Shown: positions 23,678-32,877, numbered from the stretch's first letter. The stretch: 64,000 nucleotides of DNA from JANWXR01 sp964608265 (GCA_964608265.1 CAZSNP010000006.1:1-64000); one strand, 5' to 3'. The notes: generated from the sequence alone by a model not told the origin. Program-made: numbers and translations.

Positions 23678-23830
23678 ACGCTCTTAATTGAAATCAAGGA
23701 GGTCGAATGTCATGCCGAGGAGCGGAGCGACGAGGCATCTCTGGCTGGCCGCAAATCGCCCCAGGCTTGGGTAGAGACCCCTCGCTTCGCTCGGGGTGAC
23801 ACGTACCTCCTTGAAACCAATTAAGAGCGT
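23678..23830. repeat. Nested inverted-repeat element, MITE-like
   Basis: Terminal 13-bp perfect inverted repeats (23678-23690, 23818-23830) enclose a second 10-bp perfect pair (23694-23703, 23805-23814) and two inner GC-rich repeats, GAGGAGCGGAGCGACGAGG and CCCCTCGCTTCGCTCGGGG. There is no coding capacity for a transposase and no clear target duplication. Similar inner words occur in intergenic repeats of many bacteria. Confidence 0.8.
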
Positions 23831-23913
23831 TGTTTGATATCTTTGCCCACCTGAACGATGAGGGATGGCTTTTTACGGGAAGCAGCGGAGGGCAAATTGA
23901 TACAATGGCGAGG

Positions 23914-25395
23914 ATGAAAACGCTTCGACGGGCTGTGATCGCCGGGTTGGTTTTGGCCCTGGCCTTGAGCGCTCGGCAGACTACCAGCGCGCAGCCCGGC
24001 ACCTACTACGTCGCCACCACCGGCAGTAACGCCACCGGGAACGGCTCGGCGGGCAACCCGTGGGCGACCATCACTCACGCCGTCAACGCCGTGCCCGACG
24101 GCAGCCTCATCCTCGTGCAGCCCGGCACGTACAGCGGCGAGGTGCAGTTGAGCCGCGCCTTCGCCTCCGGCATCACCCTCCGCTCGCAGACGCCTTACCT
24201 CGCCCGGCTGCGGCACACCGCCACGGTGATCAAGTGCTTCTACGGCAGGAACATCACGCTGGAGGGATTCGACATCGCCCACACCGGGCCGGGGGCCGGC
24301 GCGCTCGTCATCCAGATTCAGGATTTGCGCGGTTCACAGCCCGGCTGCGCCGACGGCGATTGCGTGAGCGGCATCGTGCTGCGCGACAACCTGCTGCACG
24401 ACAGCGAGAACAACGACATTTTGAAGATCAACAACGGCGCGGCCAACGTCACCGTGACCGGCAACGTCTTCTACAACCAGTCGGGCAGCGACGAGCACAT
24501 TGACATCAACTCCGTCACCGACGTGCTCGTGGCGGACAACATCTTCTTCAACGACCGCGACCTCGACACGAGCAGCTTCATCGTCATCAAGGACAGCAAC
24601 GGCCACAGCGACGCGAACGTCGGCAGCTTGCGCATCACCGTGCGCCGCAACCTCTTCCTCAATTGGCAGGGGTCGAGCGGCAGCAACTTCGTCCTCATCG
24701 GCGAGGACGGGCAACCGTTCTTCGAGGCGCAGGAGGTGATGGTGGAGAACAACCTGATGCTCGGCAACGCAGCGGATGAGATGCGCGCGGCCTTCGGGGT
24801 GAAGGGCGGCCAGAACATCACCTTCCGCAATAACACCGTCGTCGGCGATCTGCCCGCGCTGGCCTTCGCGTTCCGCCTCAATCGCGAGGGCAGCAACCCC
24901 GTCAACACCAATATCCGCTTCTACAACAACCTGTGGTCCGACCCGACCGGCACGATGGGCGCGGGCGGCGGCGGCGGCAACGATTTCTCCGACGGGCTGC
25001 CCTCGGAAGTAACCGGCCTTGTGCTCGACAACAACCTGTACTGGAACGGCGGGGCCGCCATCCCGGCGGGCGATCAGGTCAACCCGAACGTCGCCGATAC
25101 GCACCGCGTCATCGGCGACCCGCTGCTCGGCGCGCAGTCGGGCGTCGTGCTGCCGAAGTGGAACGGCTCGGCCTTCGCCAGCGGCAACGCCACCATCCGG
25201 CAGGAGTTCGTGCGGCTGGTCAACGCGTACGGCGCGCTCGGCGCAACCAGCCCCGCGCTCAACGCCGCCGACGCCGCCCAGTCACCGGGCGATGACATCC
25301 TCGGCAACCCGCGCGCCTCGGCCGACATCGGCGCATTTGAACTCAACCCGCCCACACTCAGCGAGCGGCTGTACCTGCCATTGCTGCGGAGATGA
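23914..25395 (+). CDS. Secreted right-handed beta-helix repeat protein
   Basis: 493 residues. A signal peptide (RRAVIAGLVLALALSARQTTSAQ) is followed by a parallel beta-helix region of repeated turns such as ITLEGFDIAHTG, VTVTGNVFYNQSG, VLVADNIFFND and ITFRNNTVVGD. This is the pattern of pectate-lyase-like and surface glycan-active proteins. No catalytic Arg/Lys set can be assigned. The C-terminus PTLSERLYLPLLRR matches a short conserved tail of secreted Chloroflexota proteins. The ATG at 23914 was chosen because TACAAT ends 7 nt upstream; an ATG at 23905 overlaps that box. Confidence 0.82.
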   Translation: MKTLRRAVIAGLVLALALSARQTTSAQPGTYYVATTGSNATGNGSAGNPWATITHAVNAVPDGSLILVQPGTYSGEVQLSRAFASGITLRSQTPYLARLRHTATVIKCFYGRNITLEGFDIAHTGPGAGALVIQIQDLRGSQPGCADGDCVSGIVLRDNLLHDSENNDILKINNGAANVTVTGNVFYNQSGSDEHIDINSVTDVLVADNIFFNDRDLDTSSFIVIKDSNGHSDANVGSLRITVRRNLFLNWQGSSGSNFVLIGEDGQPFFEAQEVMVENNLMLGNAADEMRAAFGVKGGQNITFRNNTVVGDLPALAFAFRLNREGSNPVNTNIRFYNNLWSDPTGTMGAGGGGGNDFSDGLPSEVTGLVLDNNLYWNGGAAIPAGDQVNPNVADTHRVIGDPLLGAQSGVVLPKWNGSAFASGNATIRQEFVRLVNAYGALGATSPALNAADAAQSPGDDILGNPRASADIGAFELNPPTLSERLYLPLLRR

Positions 25396-25396
25396 T

Positions 25397-26131
25397 ATGC
25401 CGTTGCCCCTGATCGGGCTTACGCTGCACCCTGACGACGACGCCGACCGCCCGAATCTGGATATGCTACTGGCGAAGATTGCGGAGGGCGTGGAGCGGGC
25501 GGGCGGCGCGCCGGCCCTCATCCCGCTCAACCTGCGCGCTGAGACTCTGCGCGCGCTGTACGGGCGTCTCGACGGCGTGCTGTTCTCCGGCGGCGGCGAC
25601 ATGCAGCCCGAGCTGTACGGCGCGACGCTGCACCCGACAATGGGCGGGGTCAGCGCGGAGCGTGACCGCGTGGAGCTTGATCTGGTGCGCTGGAGCGTGG
25701 CGGACGACAAGCCGTTCTTCGGCATCTGTCGCGGCGCGCAGGTGCTGAACGTCGCGCTCGGCGGCACGTTGTATCGCGACATCAGCGAACACCGCGGCGC
25801 GCACGAGCATCTCTACGATACGGTGACGGAGTGCCGGTTGCGCCCGCACGAGATCCGCGTGGAGGAGGACACGACGCTGGCGCGGCTCCTCGGCCGGCCA
25901 ACCGTGACGGTGAACAGCCTGCATCATCAGGCGGTGCGCGACGTTGCGCCGGGGCTGATCGTCTCGGCCCGCGCCGCGGATGGTTTGGCCGAGGCGCTCG
26001 AATTGCCGCGCCATCCGTTCGCGCTGGCCGTGCAATGGCACCCCGAGTGTTTGCTCGACGCGCCGGAGATGCTGGGCCTGTTCAAAGCCTTTGTGCAGGC
26101 CGCCCGGCGACGGATGAGGGAGCGGATGTAA
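25397..26131 (+). CDS. Class I glutamine-amidotransferase-like hydrolase (peptidase C26), second copy
   Basis: 244 residues, paralogous to the protein at 10689-11438. The nucleophile is Cys111 (GICRGAQ) and the His-Glu dyad lies in QWHPE near the C-terminus. LFSGGGDMQPELY forms the oxyanion-loop region. It starts 1 nt after the beta-helix gene stop, so the two are probably co-transcribed. Putrescine-pathway PuuD-like activity is one possibility; polyglutamate or other gamma-glutamyl substrates are equally possible. Confidence 0.85.
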   Translation: MPLPLIGLTLHPDDDADRPNLDMLLAKIAEGVERAGGAPALIPLNLRAETLRALYGRLDGVLFSGGGDMQPELYGATLHPTMGGVSAERDRVELDLVRWSVADDKPFFGICRGAQVLNVALGGTLYRDISEHRGAHEHLYDTVTECRLRPHEIRVEEDTTLARLLGRPTVTVNSLHHQAVRDVAPGLIVSARAADGLAEALELPRHPFALAVQWHPECLLDAPEMLGLFKAFVQAARRRMRERM

Positions 26132-26161
26132 CGGATGGCCCGGCCCTATCCGCTGCCACGC

Positions 26162-26404
26162 TCACGGCACAAATTCGCGCAGCTCATCCGGCGCGGCCTC
26201 GGCCTCGAGCGCCGCAATCAACGCATCCAACTCCTGCTCAGCCTGCGCGCTCAAGGCCTCGCTCGCCGGGGCGCTGACCGGCGCGCTGGTTTGAACGGCC
26301 GGCGCGGGCGCCACATTGTCCCGGTCGCGGCGCGCGCCGCAGGCCGTGAGCGTCCCGAGCAGCATCATTCCCATCACCGTCATCAACACTATTTTTCGTA
26401 GCAT
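26162..26404 (-). CDS. Small secreted lipoprotein
   Basis: 80 residues. The signal peptide has a lipobox ending TLTAC (Cys about 20). The rest is an Ala/Pro-rich tether and an acidic helical segment (EQELDALIAALEAEAAPDEL). The ATG at 26404 was selected because GGAGGG lies 7 nt upstream; another ATG two codons earlier is too close to it. No family recognised. It lies downstream of the coiled-coil secreted protein on the same strand, separated by a strong hairpin. Confidence 0.65.
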   Translation of the reverse strand: MLRKIVLMTVMGMMLLGTLTACGARRDRDNVAPAPAVQTSAPVSAPASEALSAQAEQELDALIAALEAEAAPDELREFVP

Positions 26405-26426
26405 CGTCATCCCTCCGAGATGAATG

Positions 26427-26456
26427 GAGCCGGCCACGCGAGTACGTGGCCGGCTC
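26427..26456 (-). terminator. Hairpin terminator of the coiled-coil protein gene
   Basis: A perfect 12-bp stem (26445-26456 with 26427-26438) with a 6-nt loop. The T tract after it is weak. Confidence 0.65.
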
Positions 26457-26487
26457 AGTCGTGATTACAGATCGTTCCCGGCGGCGT

Positions 26488-27045
26488 TTATGGGGCCACA
26501 GTCGGTTGCGGGGCGGGGCGATTAGCCTGGCGGAAGTCGCGGATGGCGCGCTTCATCTCGATAGCGGCATCGTGCAGCAGCCGATGCGCATCGCGCAGGG
26601 CGCGGCCCGCGTTCTCGACTGTCTCGCGCGCGGCGTCGGGGTCGGTGACCTTGCCCGCCTCGTCGAAGCCGGCGTGCGTGCTCAGGATGCCGGCGGCCTC
26701 ATCGTGCCTGGCCTGGGCCTCATCCACCTTGGCCGAGGCGCTCGCTAGGGCGGCCTCGAGCGCGGCGGTGTCTTTGCCCTCGCCCTTGGCCTTGTCGATG
26801 AATTCCTGGATCTTCGCTTCGATCTCGCCGGCATGGGTGAGCCGTTCGGCCTGTTTGCCAAGCCATTCCTGTTCGCGGGCGTAAGCGCGCTCGAGCCGCT
26901 CGGCGCGCCGGGCCGGGTCGGGCGTGGCGGGCGGGTTGTCCGTCTGCGCGAAGGCCGGGGCCACGCTGCCCAGCAGCAGACTCAGCGCCACCACGCCGCC
27001 GAGAACATTCACAACCAACTTGCGTCCGAATTTGATGGGGTTCAT
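26488..27045 (-). CDS. Secreted coiled-coil protein of unknown function
   Basis: 185 residues. A signal peptide (VLGGVVALSLLLGSVAPAFAQ) is cleaved after an AFA-Q site. The mature part is highly charged and helical, with heptad-like Ala/Glu/Leu patterns (AERLERAYAREQEWLGKQAE; AALEAALASASAKVDEAQAR), ending in a Pro-rich tail. No catalytic motif. An AAAGGAG ribosome site precedes the ATG, and TATTCT about 40 nt upstream may be the -10 box. Confidence 0.75.
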   Translation of the reverse strand: MNPIKFGRKLVVNVLGGVVALSLLLGSVAPAFAQTDNPPATPDPARRAERLERAYAREQEWLGKQAERLTHAGEIEAKIQEFIDKAKGEGKDTAALEAALASASAKVDEAQARHDEAAGILSTHAGFDEAGKVTDPDAARETVENAGRALRDAHRLLHDAAIEMKRAIRDFRQANRPAPQPTVAP

Positions 27046-27183
27046 GGTTTGTCTCCTTTGTGATTACCCATTCTCAACTTGCGAGCAGAATAGGGCCGAG
27101 GCATTATGGCCATTGGCGGTAGATGTAAGCGTTGTGTAAAACGGCTAAACGTTGGCTGAGAATCGGGGCCGGCGGATAGGTCT

Positions 27184-28608
27184 GTGGTAACGTTGGCCGC
27201 GAGAAGAGTTGCGCGCCAGGACGCAAAGACGCCCGGCACGTTTGTCGAACTTCGCGTGGCCAATCTAAGATCTGCCTTCTCCAATCTGCGATCCCCCCTC
27301 GCTCGCCGGCTCGTCAACGCCTCCGCGCTCATTGCCTTTTTCTTTGCGGTGGATAAGGGCGTGGCCTTCCTGCGCCAGCGCCTCGTCGGCCAGTCCTTCG
27401 GCCTCAACTCGGTGCTCGACGCCTACAACGTCGCCAACAACCTGCCGGATTTGCTGTTCACGTTGATCTCCGGCTCGGCGCTCTCGGTCGCCCTCATCCC
27501 CGTGCTCACCGAGACGTTGGGCCGCGCCGGTCGCGCCAGGGCCTGGGAGCTGTTCTCGTTCGTTGCCAACCTCGCCTTCGCGGTGACGGCGGTGTTCTGC
27601 CTCTTCATCTTCATCTTCGCCGAGGCGCTGGTCGCCAGCGTCGTCGTGCCCGGCTTCACGCCCGAACAGCGCGGCCTCGTCGTCGAGTTGATGCGCCTCA
27701 ACATCTTCGCCACCCTTATCTTCTCCGTCAGCGGGCTGGTGATGGGCGCGCTGCAGGCCAACCAGCATTTCCTGTTGCCGGCGCTGGCGCCCACCCTCTA
27801 CAACCTCGGGCAGATCGTCGGGGTGCTGGCCTTCGCGCCGCGGTGGGGGATTCAGGGCCTGGCGGTCGGCGTCATCCTCGGCGCGGTGCTGCACCTCGCG
27901 ATCCAGATCCCGGGCCTCGTGCGTTACGGCTTCCGCTGGACGCCGCGGCTCACCCTCACCCATCCCGGCGTGCGCCAGGTGCTCATGCTGATGGGGCCGC
28001 GTATCCCGACGATCTTTCTGCTGCTGCTCACCCTCTCCATCGCCCGCGACCGCCTGGCCTCCTACCTCAACGTCAGCGGCGCGATCTCGGCGCTCGACTT
28101 CGGCTGGCTGCTGATGCAGTTTCCGCAGACCATCCTCGGCACCGCGATTGCGACGGCGCTGCTGCCGACGCTGGCGGAGTTGGTGACGCGCGGCGAGGGC
28201 GCGCAGCTGCGGCAATTGCTGCGGCGCGCGCTGGCGGCGATGGTGGCGATGACGCTGCCGGCCACGGTGATCGCGCTGGCGTTGCTGCCGTGGGCGGTGC
28301 GCGTCATCTTCGAGGGCCGCGCCTTCACGGCCGAGGCGACGGCGAATGTGGCGCTGGCCGCGCAGATGTTTATGCTCGGCCTGGCGGGCCACTCGGTGAA
28401 GGAGGTGACCGCGCGGACGTTTTACGCCCATCAGGACGCGCGCACGCCGCTGTTCACGGCGGCGCTCAATCTGGTCGTGTTCGTGATGGCCGGCGTCACC
28501 CTCACACCGCTGCTGGGCTTCGCGGCGCTGGCCGTGGCCAACAGCCTGTCGTTCACGCTCGAGGCCGGGGTGATGGCGGCGATCCTGTGGAAGCGAGGCT
28601 GGTTGTGA
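27184..28608 (+). CDS. murJ: Lipid II flippase MurJ (MviN family)
   Basis: 474 residues with about 14 predicted membrane helices, the MATE-like MOP fold of MurJ. Conserved blocks include FLRQRLVGQSFGLNSVLDAYNVANNLPDLLF, SALSVALIPVLTE and VLIFEGR-type segments near residue 375. MurJ moves lipid-linked peptidoglycan precursor across the membrane. The start is uncertain: GTG at 27184 gives an extra 24 residues over a second in-frame GTG at 27256, and neither has a strong ribosome site. It overlaps the next gene by 4 nt. Confidence 0.88.
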   Translation: MVTLAARRVARQDAKTPGTFVELRVANLRSAFSNLRSPLARRLVNASALIAFFFAVDKGVAFLRQRLVGQSFGLNSVLDAYNVANNLPDLLFTLISGSALSVALIPVLTETLGRAGRARAWELFSFVANLAFAVTAVFCLFIFIFAEALVASVVVPGFTPEQRGLVVELMRLNIFATLIFSVSGLVMGALQANQHFLLPALAPTLYNLGQIVGVLAFAPRWGIQGLAVGVILGAVLHLAIQIPGLVRYGFRWTPRLTLTHPGVRQVLMLMGPRIPTIFLLLLTLSIARDRLASYLNVSGAISALDFGWLLMQFPQTILGTAIATALLPTLAELVTRGEGAQLRQLLRRALAAMVAMTLPATVIALALLPWAVRVIFEGRAFTAEATANVALAAQMFMLGLAGHSVKEVTARTFYAHQDARTPLFTAALNLVVFVMAGVTLTPLLGFAALAVANSLSFTLEAGVMAAILWKRGWL

Positions 28609-30329
28609 CAGCGAGATTGTTGCGATTGAGCGTCGTCGGCGGGTTGCTCGCGGCCTGCGCGACGACGCCCACCCCGGCGCCGACCACTGTGGCCGAGCTG
28701 CTGCCCGAGTCAGCGCCCACCGTGGAGGTGCCGGCCTTCGCCACGCGCCTGGCGCAGGTGCAAGCCGCCTTGCAGGCCCCCATCCCCGTGCTGCTGCTCG
28801 AGGGGCTGAGCCAGCCGCAACAGGTCGCGCAATCGCTGGCCGTCACCGATCCGCGCGTGGTGCAATACTTCGGGGACCCCAACACCGGCCTGGCCATGCG
28901 CAACGAGGTCTTCAACGTCCATCCGTTTCGCGCCAGCGATGTGACCGAGGCGACCGTCGCCTGCCAGCAGGCCGAGTGCTATCGCGTCGAGGTGTACAAC
29001 TACGCTTACAACCTCACCACCGTCGCCGTCGTGGATGTGACCAGCCGCGTCGTGCTGGCCGTCAACTATTTCTCCGACACGCAGCCGGACGTCAATCAAA
29101 CGCACACCGACCTCGCCCTGGCCATCGTCAAAGCCACCCTGGCCAAACCCGGCCTCGCCGCCTCGTTGGGCATCGCGCCGGACGCGGCCAACGCGCTGAT
29201 GGCCAGCACGAAAACCGCCCTCAACGATACGCGCTGCGAACGCTCGCGGCATCTGTGCGTCGCGCCGACGTTCGTCTCGGGTGACCGGGCGTTGTGGGCG
29301 ATTGTGGATTTGACCGAGGGCCGGCTGGTCGGCGTGCGCTGGACCGAGCTTGGGCGGACCAGCGGCCAACCCATCACCGAGCAATCGCTGCAAAATGAAG
29401 TGGTGATGCGCGACTTCTGCGACCAGACCAGCACCCTGGCGCGCGACGGTTGGGCGTTGAGTTATGGCCTCACCAGTTCCGACGGGCTGCGCCTCGCCGA
29501 GGTGCGCTTCAACGACCGGCCCGTGCTGGCCAGCGCCAAGCTGGTGGACTGGCACGTCAACTACTCGCAGAGCGATGGCTTCGGCTACAGCGATGCGGTC
29601 GGCTGCCCGGTGTTCAGCGCCGCCGCCGTCGTCGCGCTCAAAGGGCCGGAGGTGGGCGACCTCCCCGGCGGCTTCGCCCTCACGCAGGAGTTCCGCAGCG
29701 AGATCTGGCCGTTGCCGTGCAATTACAGCTACCAGCAGCGCTATGAGTTTTACACCGACGGGCGCTTCCGCGTCGTCGTCGTCAGCCTCGGGCGCGGCTG
29801 CGGCACCGATGGCACCTACCGGCCCGTCATCCGCATTCAACCGGCAGCGGAGGCCCTCACCTTCGCCGAGTGGGATGGCGCGATGTGGCAGCCGTGGGCC
29901 GAGGAGGGCTGGCAACTGCAATCCGCTGAGGCCGCCTTCACGCCGGAGGGCTATCAGTATCGCTACACCGATGCGGCCGGCAGCGGCTACTTCATCGAAC
30001 CGGGGCGCGGCCAGTTCGGCGACGGCGGGCGCGGCGACAACGCCTGGGTGTACGTCACGCGCTATCACGCCGACAAAGACGAAGGCGAGTCAGACCTCAT
30101 CACCATCGGCCCGTGCTGCAATACCGACTATCAACAGGGGCCGGAGAAGTTCATCGAGCCGGAACGCATCGAGGCCGCGCCGATTGTGATCTGGTATGTG
30201 GCTCAGCTCAAGAACGACGGCGAGCCGGGCCGCGAGTATTGCTGGGCCGACACCGTGCTCGAAAACGGCGTGTACGTGCCGCGCGTGTGGCCGTGCGCCG
30301 CCGGGCCGATGTTCGTGCCGGTGCGGTGA
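28605..30329 (+). CDS. Secreted lipoprotein resembling copper amine oxidase but lacking visible copper ligands
   Basis: 574 residues starting at GTG. Lipobox LLAAC, then a Thr/Pro tether. The middle resembles the catalytic domain of copper amine oxidases in compact form: YSDAVGCP contains a candidate catalytic Asp330, and CNYSYQQRYEFYTDGRF aligns with the topaquinone segment, with Tyr374 in NYSY instead of the usual NY(D/E)Y. The C-terminal IVIWYVAQL region matches the end of the fold, but the His-x-His pair and third His that bind copper are not seen. It is probably a non-oxidase relative. It is translationally coupled to murJ by a 4-nt overlap. Confidence 0.6.
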   Translation: MTARLLRLSVVGGLLAACATTPTPAPTTVAELLPESAPTVEVPAFATRLAQVQAALQAPIPVLLLEGLSQPQQVAQSLAVTDPRVVQYFGDPNTGLAMRNEVFNVHPFRASDVTEATVACQQAECYRVEVYNYAYNLTTVAVVDVTSRVVLAVNYFSDTQPDVNQTHTDLALAIVKATLAKPGLAASLGIAPDAANALMASTKTALNDTRCERSRHLCVAPTFVSGDRALWAIVDLTEGRLVGVRWTELGRTSGQPITEQSLQNEVVMRDFCDQTSTLARDGWALSYGLTSSDGLRLAEVRFNDRPVLASAKLVDWHVNYSQSDGFGYSDAVGCPVFSAAAVVALKGPEVGDLPGGFALTQEFRSEIWPLPCNYSYQQRYEFYTDGRFRVVVVSLGRGCGTDGTYRPVIRIQPAAEALTFAEWDGAMWQPWAEEGWQLQSAEAAFTPEGYQYRYTDAAGSGYFIEPGRGQFGDGGRGDNAWVYVTRYHADKDEGESDLITIGPCCNTDYQQGPEKFIEPERIEAAPIVIWYVAQLKNDGEPGREYCWADTVLENGVYVPRVWPCAAGPMFVPVR

Positions 30330-30335
30330 GGGCAC

Positions 30336-31352
30336 ATGGCGAAGAAGAAGCCCGCCCCCGGGGCGAAAGCTCCCGCACCGCGCACCTCGCCGGTGTGGTT
30401 TGTGCCGCTCGGCTTGCTCATCGTTGCCGGCGCGGCGATTTGGTTGTGGCTCAACGGCGGCCTGCCCGGGGCAACGCCCGCGCCGCCGGGGAAACTGGGC
30501 GGCGTCACCGCATGCCGCCAGTTGCCGAGCTTCGTGGCCGCGCAGGGCTTCGATCCAAACACCGCTGCGCTCAGCACGTCGGATGATCGGCGCATGGGCC
30601 TCGTCCTCATTCAACCGGACGGCGCGGGTGGGCAACGCGTGTATCAACATCCGACCTGGGATGACGCCGGTTGGTTGGGCGGCCTGACGCTCGACGAGAA
30701 CGGCCATGTATATGTGGTGCCCGCGCCGCGCATCAGCCTGCTCGATAATGCGCCGGTCAAACAGACCCGGCTCTATCGCGTGGATTCCGCGACCGGTGAA
30801 CTGGCAGTGTTGCTCGACCTGCCCGCCGCCGCGCCGCCGTCGCAGACCAATCCGTACGGGCTGATGGGCGTGACCTACGATTGCGAAACGCGCAGCCTGT
30901 ACGTCAGTTCGATAGCCGGCTCGACCCGGGCCGCCGAGGTGGGCCGCCTGTTTCGCGTCGAGCTGGGCGCGCAGCCGCGTGTAGCCGCGCAGTTCGACGG
31001 GGTGGATGCCATCGGCCTGGGTGTGTTCAACGGGCGGAAGGACAAACGTCTGTATTTCGGCTCGGCGCGCACCTCCGAGGTCCGCTCCCTCGCGCTCGAC
31101 GCGCGCGGGAACTTCACCGGGCCGGCGCGGGTGGATTTTTCATTGGCCGAGCACGACCCGCGCGGCGATGACAAGGCGCGGCGCCTGACCTTCAGCGATG
31201 CCGCCGGCCTGCGCGTGGAGGCGGTCAAGTTCAATTACAACCTCGTCGCCAGCAGCGAGCACCGGCAGAACCAGTATCAATACGCCTACGACTCGAACAC
31301 CGATGGCTGGGTGTTTCTGGATGTCCGGCCGGTGCTGAAGAGCGGGGGGTGA
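30336..31352 (+). CDS. Membrane-anchored extracytoplasmic protein, beta-propeller-like
   Basis: 338 residues. A Lys/Pro/Ala-rich cytoplasmic start and one transmembrane helix (VWFVPLGLLIVAGAAIWLWL) precede an external domain. Repeated strand units resemble blades of a beta-propeller (GLTLDENGHVYVVPAP, GVTYDCETRSLYVSSI, GVFNGRKDKRLYFGSA). No catalytic residues are recognised. It begins 6 nt after the preceding lipoprotein, so the pair is probably co-expressed. Function unknown. Confidence 0.65.
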   Translation: MAKKKPAPGAKAPAPRTSPVWFVPLGLLIVAGAAIWLWLNGGLPGATPAPPGKLGGVTACRQLPSFVAAQGFDPNTAALSTSDDRRMGLVLIQPDGAGGQRVYQHPTWDDAGWLGGLTLDENGHVYVVPAPRISLLDNAPVKQTRLYRVDSATGELAVLLDLPAAAPPSQTNPYGLMGVTYDCETRSLYVSSIAGSTRAAEVGRLFRVELGAQPRVAAQFDGVDAIGLGVFNGRKDKRLYFGSARTSEVRSLALDARGNFTGPARVDFSLAEHDPRGDDKARRLTFSDAAGLRVEAVKFNYNLVASSEHRQNQYQYAYDSNTDGWVFLDVRPVLKSGG

Positions 31353-31415
31353 AATCGAGGTGCTCCCCTCTCCCGCTAAGAGAAGGGGAGGCCCCGAAAT
31401 AGACGCGGCCTTACT

Positions 31416-31436
31416 CCCTCTCCCAGCGGGAGAGGG
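31416..31436. repeat. CCCTCTCCC hairpin repeat
   Basis: A perfect 9-bp stem CCCTCTCCC/GGGAGAGGG with loop AGC, followed by ATGGGGTGAGGG. A partial copy (CCCCTCTCCCGCTAAGAGAAGG) lies 50 bp upstream. This word pattern is a widespread intergenic repeat in GC-rich bacteria. It lies between the propeller-like gene and the sugar dehydrogenase. Confidence 0.8.
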
Positions 31437-31529
31437 ATGGGGTGAGGGCGAAATGCCTAACCTGTGATTGACTTTGCAAATGTCCCGGGGTGAGGGTTGA
31501 GAACGACAAACAGAATTGCGGAGTGAGTG

Positions 31530-32876
31530 ATGTTGAAAGTATTGCCCAACCATAGCCTGTTTCGCCTCAGCCTGATCGGCCTGTGTGCTGTCGCGGCGTG
31601 CGGTGTGTTCGCGCCGCCGCCAACCGCCGCGCCGATTCAGATCATCACCGCTGCGCGGCCGACCGCGACGGCGAACGCCACCGCCACGCGCACGCCGACC
31701 CGGGCCGCAACCGCGCTCGCCCCCACGCAGACCGCTGCCCCCAGCCCCACGACGCCCCCTCCGACCGAGGCGCCGATCAGCGCCCTCAATCCCGATGCGT
31801 ATGCGCTGAGCAAAATCGCCGACGGGTTGGCCGAGCCGGTCTACCTCACCCATGCCGGTGATGAGAGCGGGCGGCTGTTCATCGTCGAGCAGCCGGGCAC
31901 GATTCGGATCATGCGCGACGGCGCGCTGCTGCCTGAACCGTTCCTCGACCTCAGCGAGCGGGTGGATGACGGCGGCAACGAGCAGGGCCTGCTCGGCCTG
32001 GCCTTCCATCCAAAGTACTCCGACAACGGGTTGTTCTTTGTGAACTACACCGACAACAACGGCGACACCGTCGTCGCGCGCTTCCGCGTCGGCCAGGACG
32101 CCGACCGGGCCGACCCGAACAGCGAGGTCATCGTCCTCAGAGTCGATCAACCCTACGCCAATCACAACGGCGGTGATCTGACCTTCGGGCCGGATGGGTA
32201 CCTGTACATCGGCCTGGGTGATGGCGGCTCGGCCGGTGACCCGGAGAACCGCGCGCAGGACCTCAGCGAGTTGCTGGGCAAGATGTTGCGGATCGACGTG
32301 GATGTGCCGCCCGAGGCCGGCGGCAGTTACCTCCTCCCCGAAGACAACCCCTTCCTCGGGCAGGCCGGCGTGCGGCCCGAGATTTGGGCTTACGGCTTGC
32401 GCAATCCGTGGCGCTACTCGTTCGACCGGGTGACGGGCGACTTATACATGGGCGACGTCGGGCAGGGCGATATCGAGGAGATCAACTTTCAGCCGGCGGG
32501 CAGCCGGGGCGGCGAGAATTACGGCTGGCGTTTCTTCGAGGGCACCCGCGACTTCAAAGACTCCGCTGCGGCGCCGGCGGGCGTCATCCCGCCGGTGACC
32601 GAGTACACGCACGCCGAGGGCGGCTGCTCGGTGACGGGCGGCTACGTGTATCGCGGCAAGATGTTGCCGGCGCTCACGGGCGTCTACCTTTTCGGCGATT
32701 ATTGCTCCGGCATCATCTGGATGTTGTATCGTGACGCCGCCGGAGTATGGCAGCGGCAGACTTTTGGCCAGACGGACTTTGCCATCAGCTCCTTCGGAGA
32801 AGATCAAGCGGGCGAGTTATACGTGCTCAATCACCGCGCCGGCGAGGTGTATCAACTGGTCGCGAACGGGCAGTGA
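31530..32876 (+). CDS. Secreted PQQ-dependent sugar dehydrogenase, YliI/soluble glucose dehydrogenase type
   Basis: 448 residues. The lipobox AVAAC and a long Thr/Pro/Ala tether place it on the outer face of the membrane. The catalytic six-bladed propeller begins LSKIADGLAEPVYLTHAGD and carries the family motifs GRLFIVEQPGTIR, EQGLLGLAFHPKY, HNGGDLTFGPDGYLYIGLGD and YGLRNPWRYSFD. These include the conserved His, Asp and Arg positions used for PQQ, calcium and proton abstraction in aldose dehydrogenases. PQQ synthesis genes are not in the window. A word-repeat hairpin follows. Confidence 0.88.
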   Translation: MLKVLPNHSLFRLSLIGLCAVAACGVFAPPPTAAPIQIITAARPTATANATATRTPTRAATALAPTQTAAPSPTTPPPTEAPISALNPDAYALSKIADGLAEPVYLTHAGDESGRLFIVEQPGTIRIMRDGALLPEPFLDLSERVDDGGNEQGLLGLAFHPKYSDNGLFFVNYTDNNGDTVVARFRVGQDADRADPNSEVIVLRVDQPYANHNGGDLTFGPDGYLYIGLGDGGSAGDPENRAQDLSELLGKMLRIDVDVPPEAGGSYLLPEDNPFLGQAGVRPEIWAYGLRNPWRYSFDRVTGDLYMGDVGQGDIEEINFQPAGSRGGENYGWRFFEGTRDFKDSAAAPAGVIPPVTEYTHAEGGCSVTGGYVYRGKMLPALTGVYLFGDYCSGIIWMLYRDAAGVWQRQTFGQTDFAISSFGEDQAGELYVLNHRAGEVYQLVANGQ

Positions 32877-32877
32877 A

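Noticed and set aside
23678..23830. Insertion sequence
   Set aside because: Too short for a transposase and no target-site duplication at its edges; listed as a MITE-like repeat instead.
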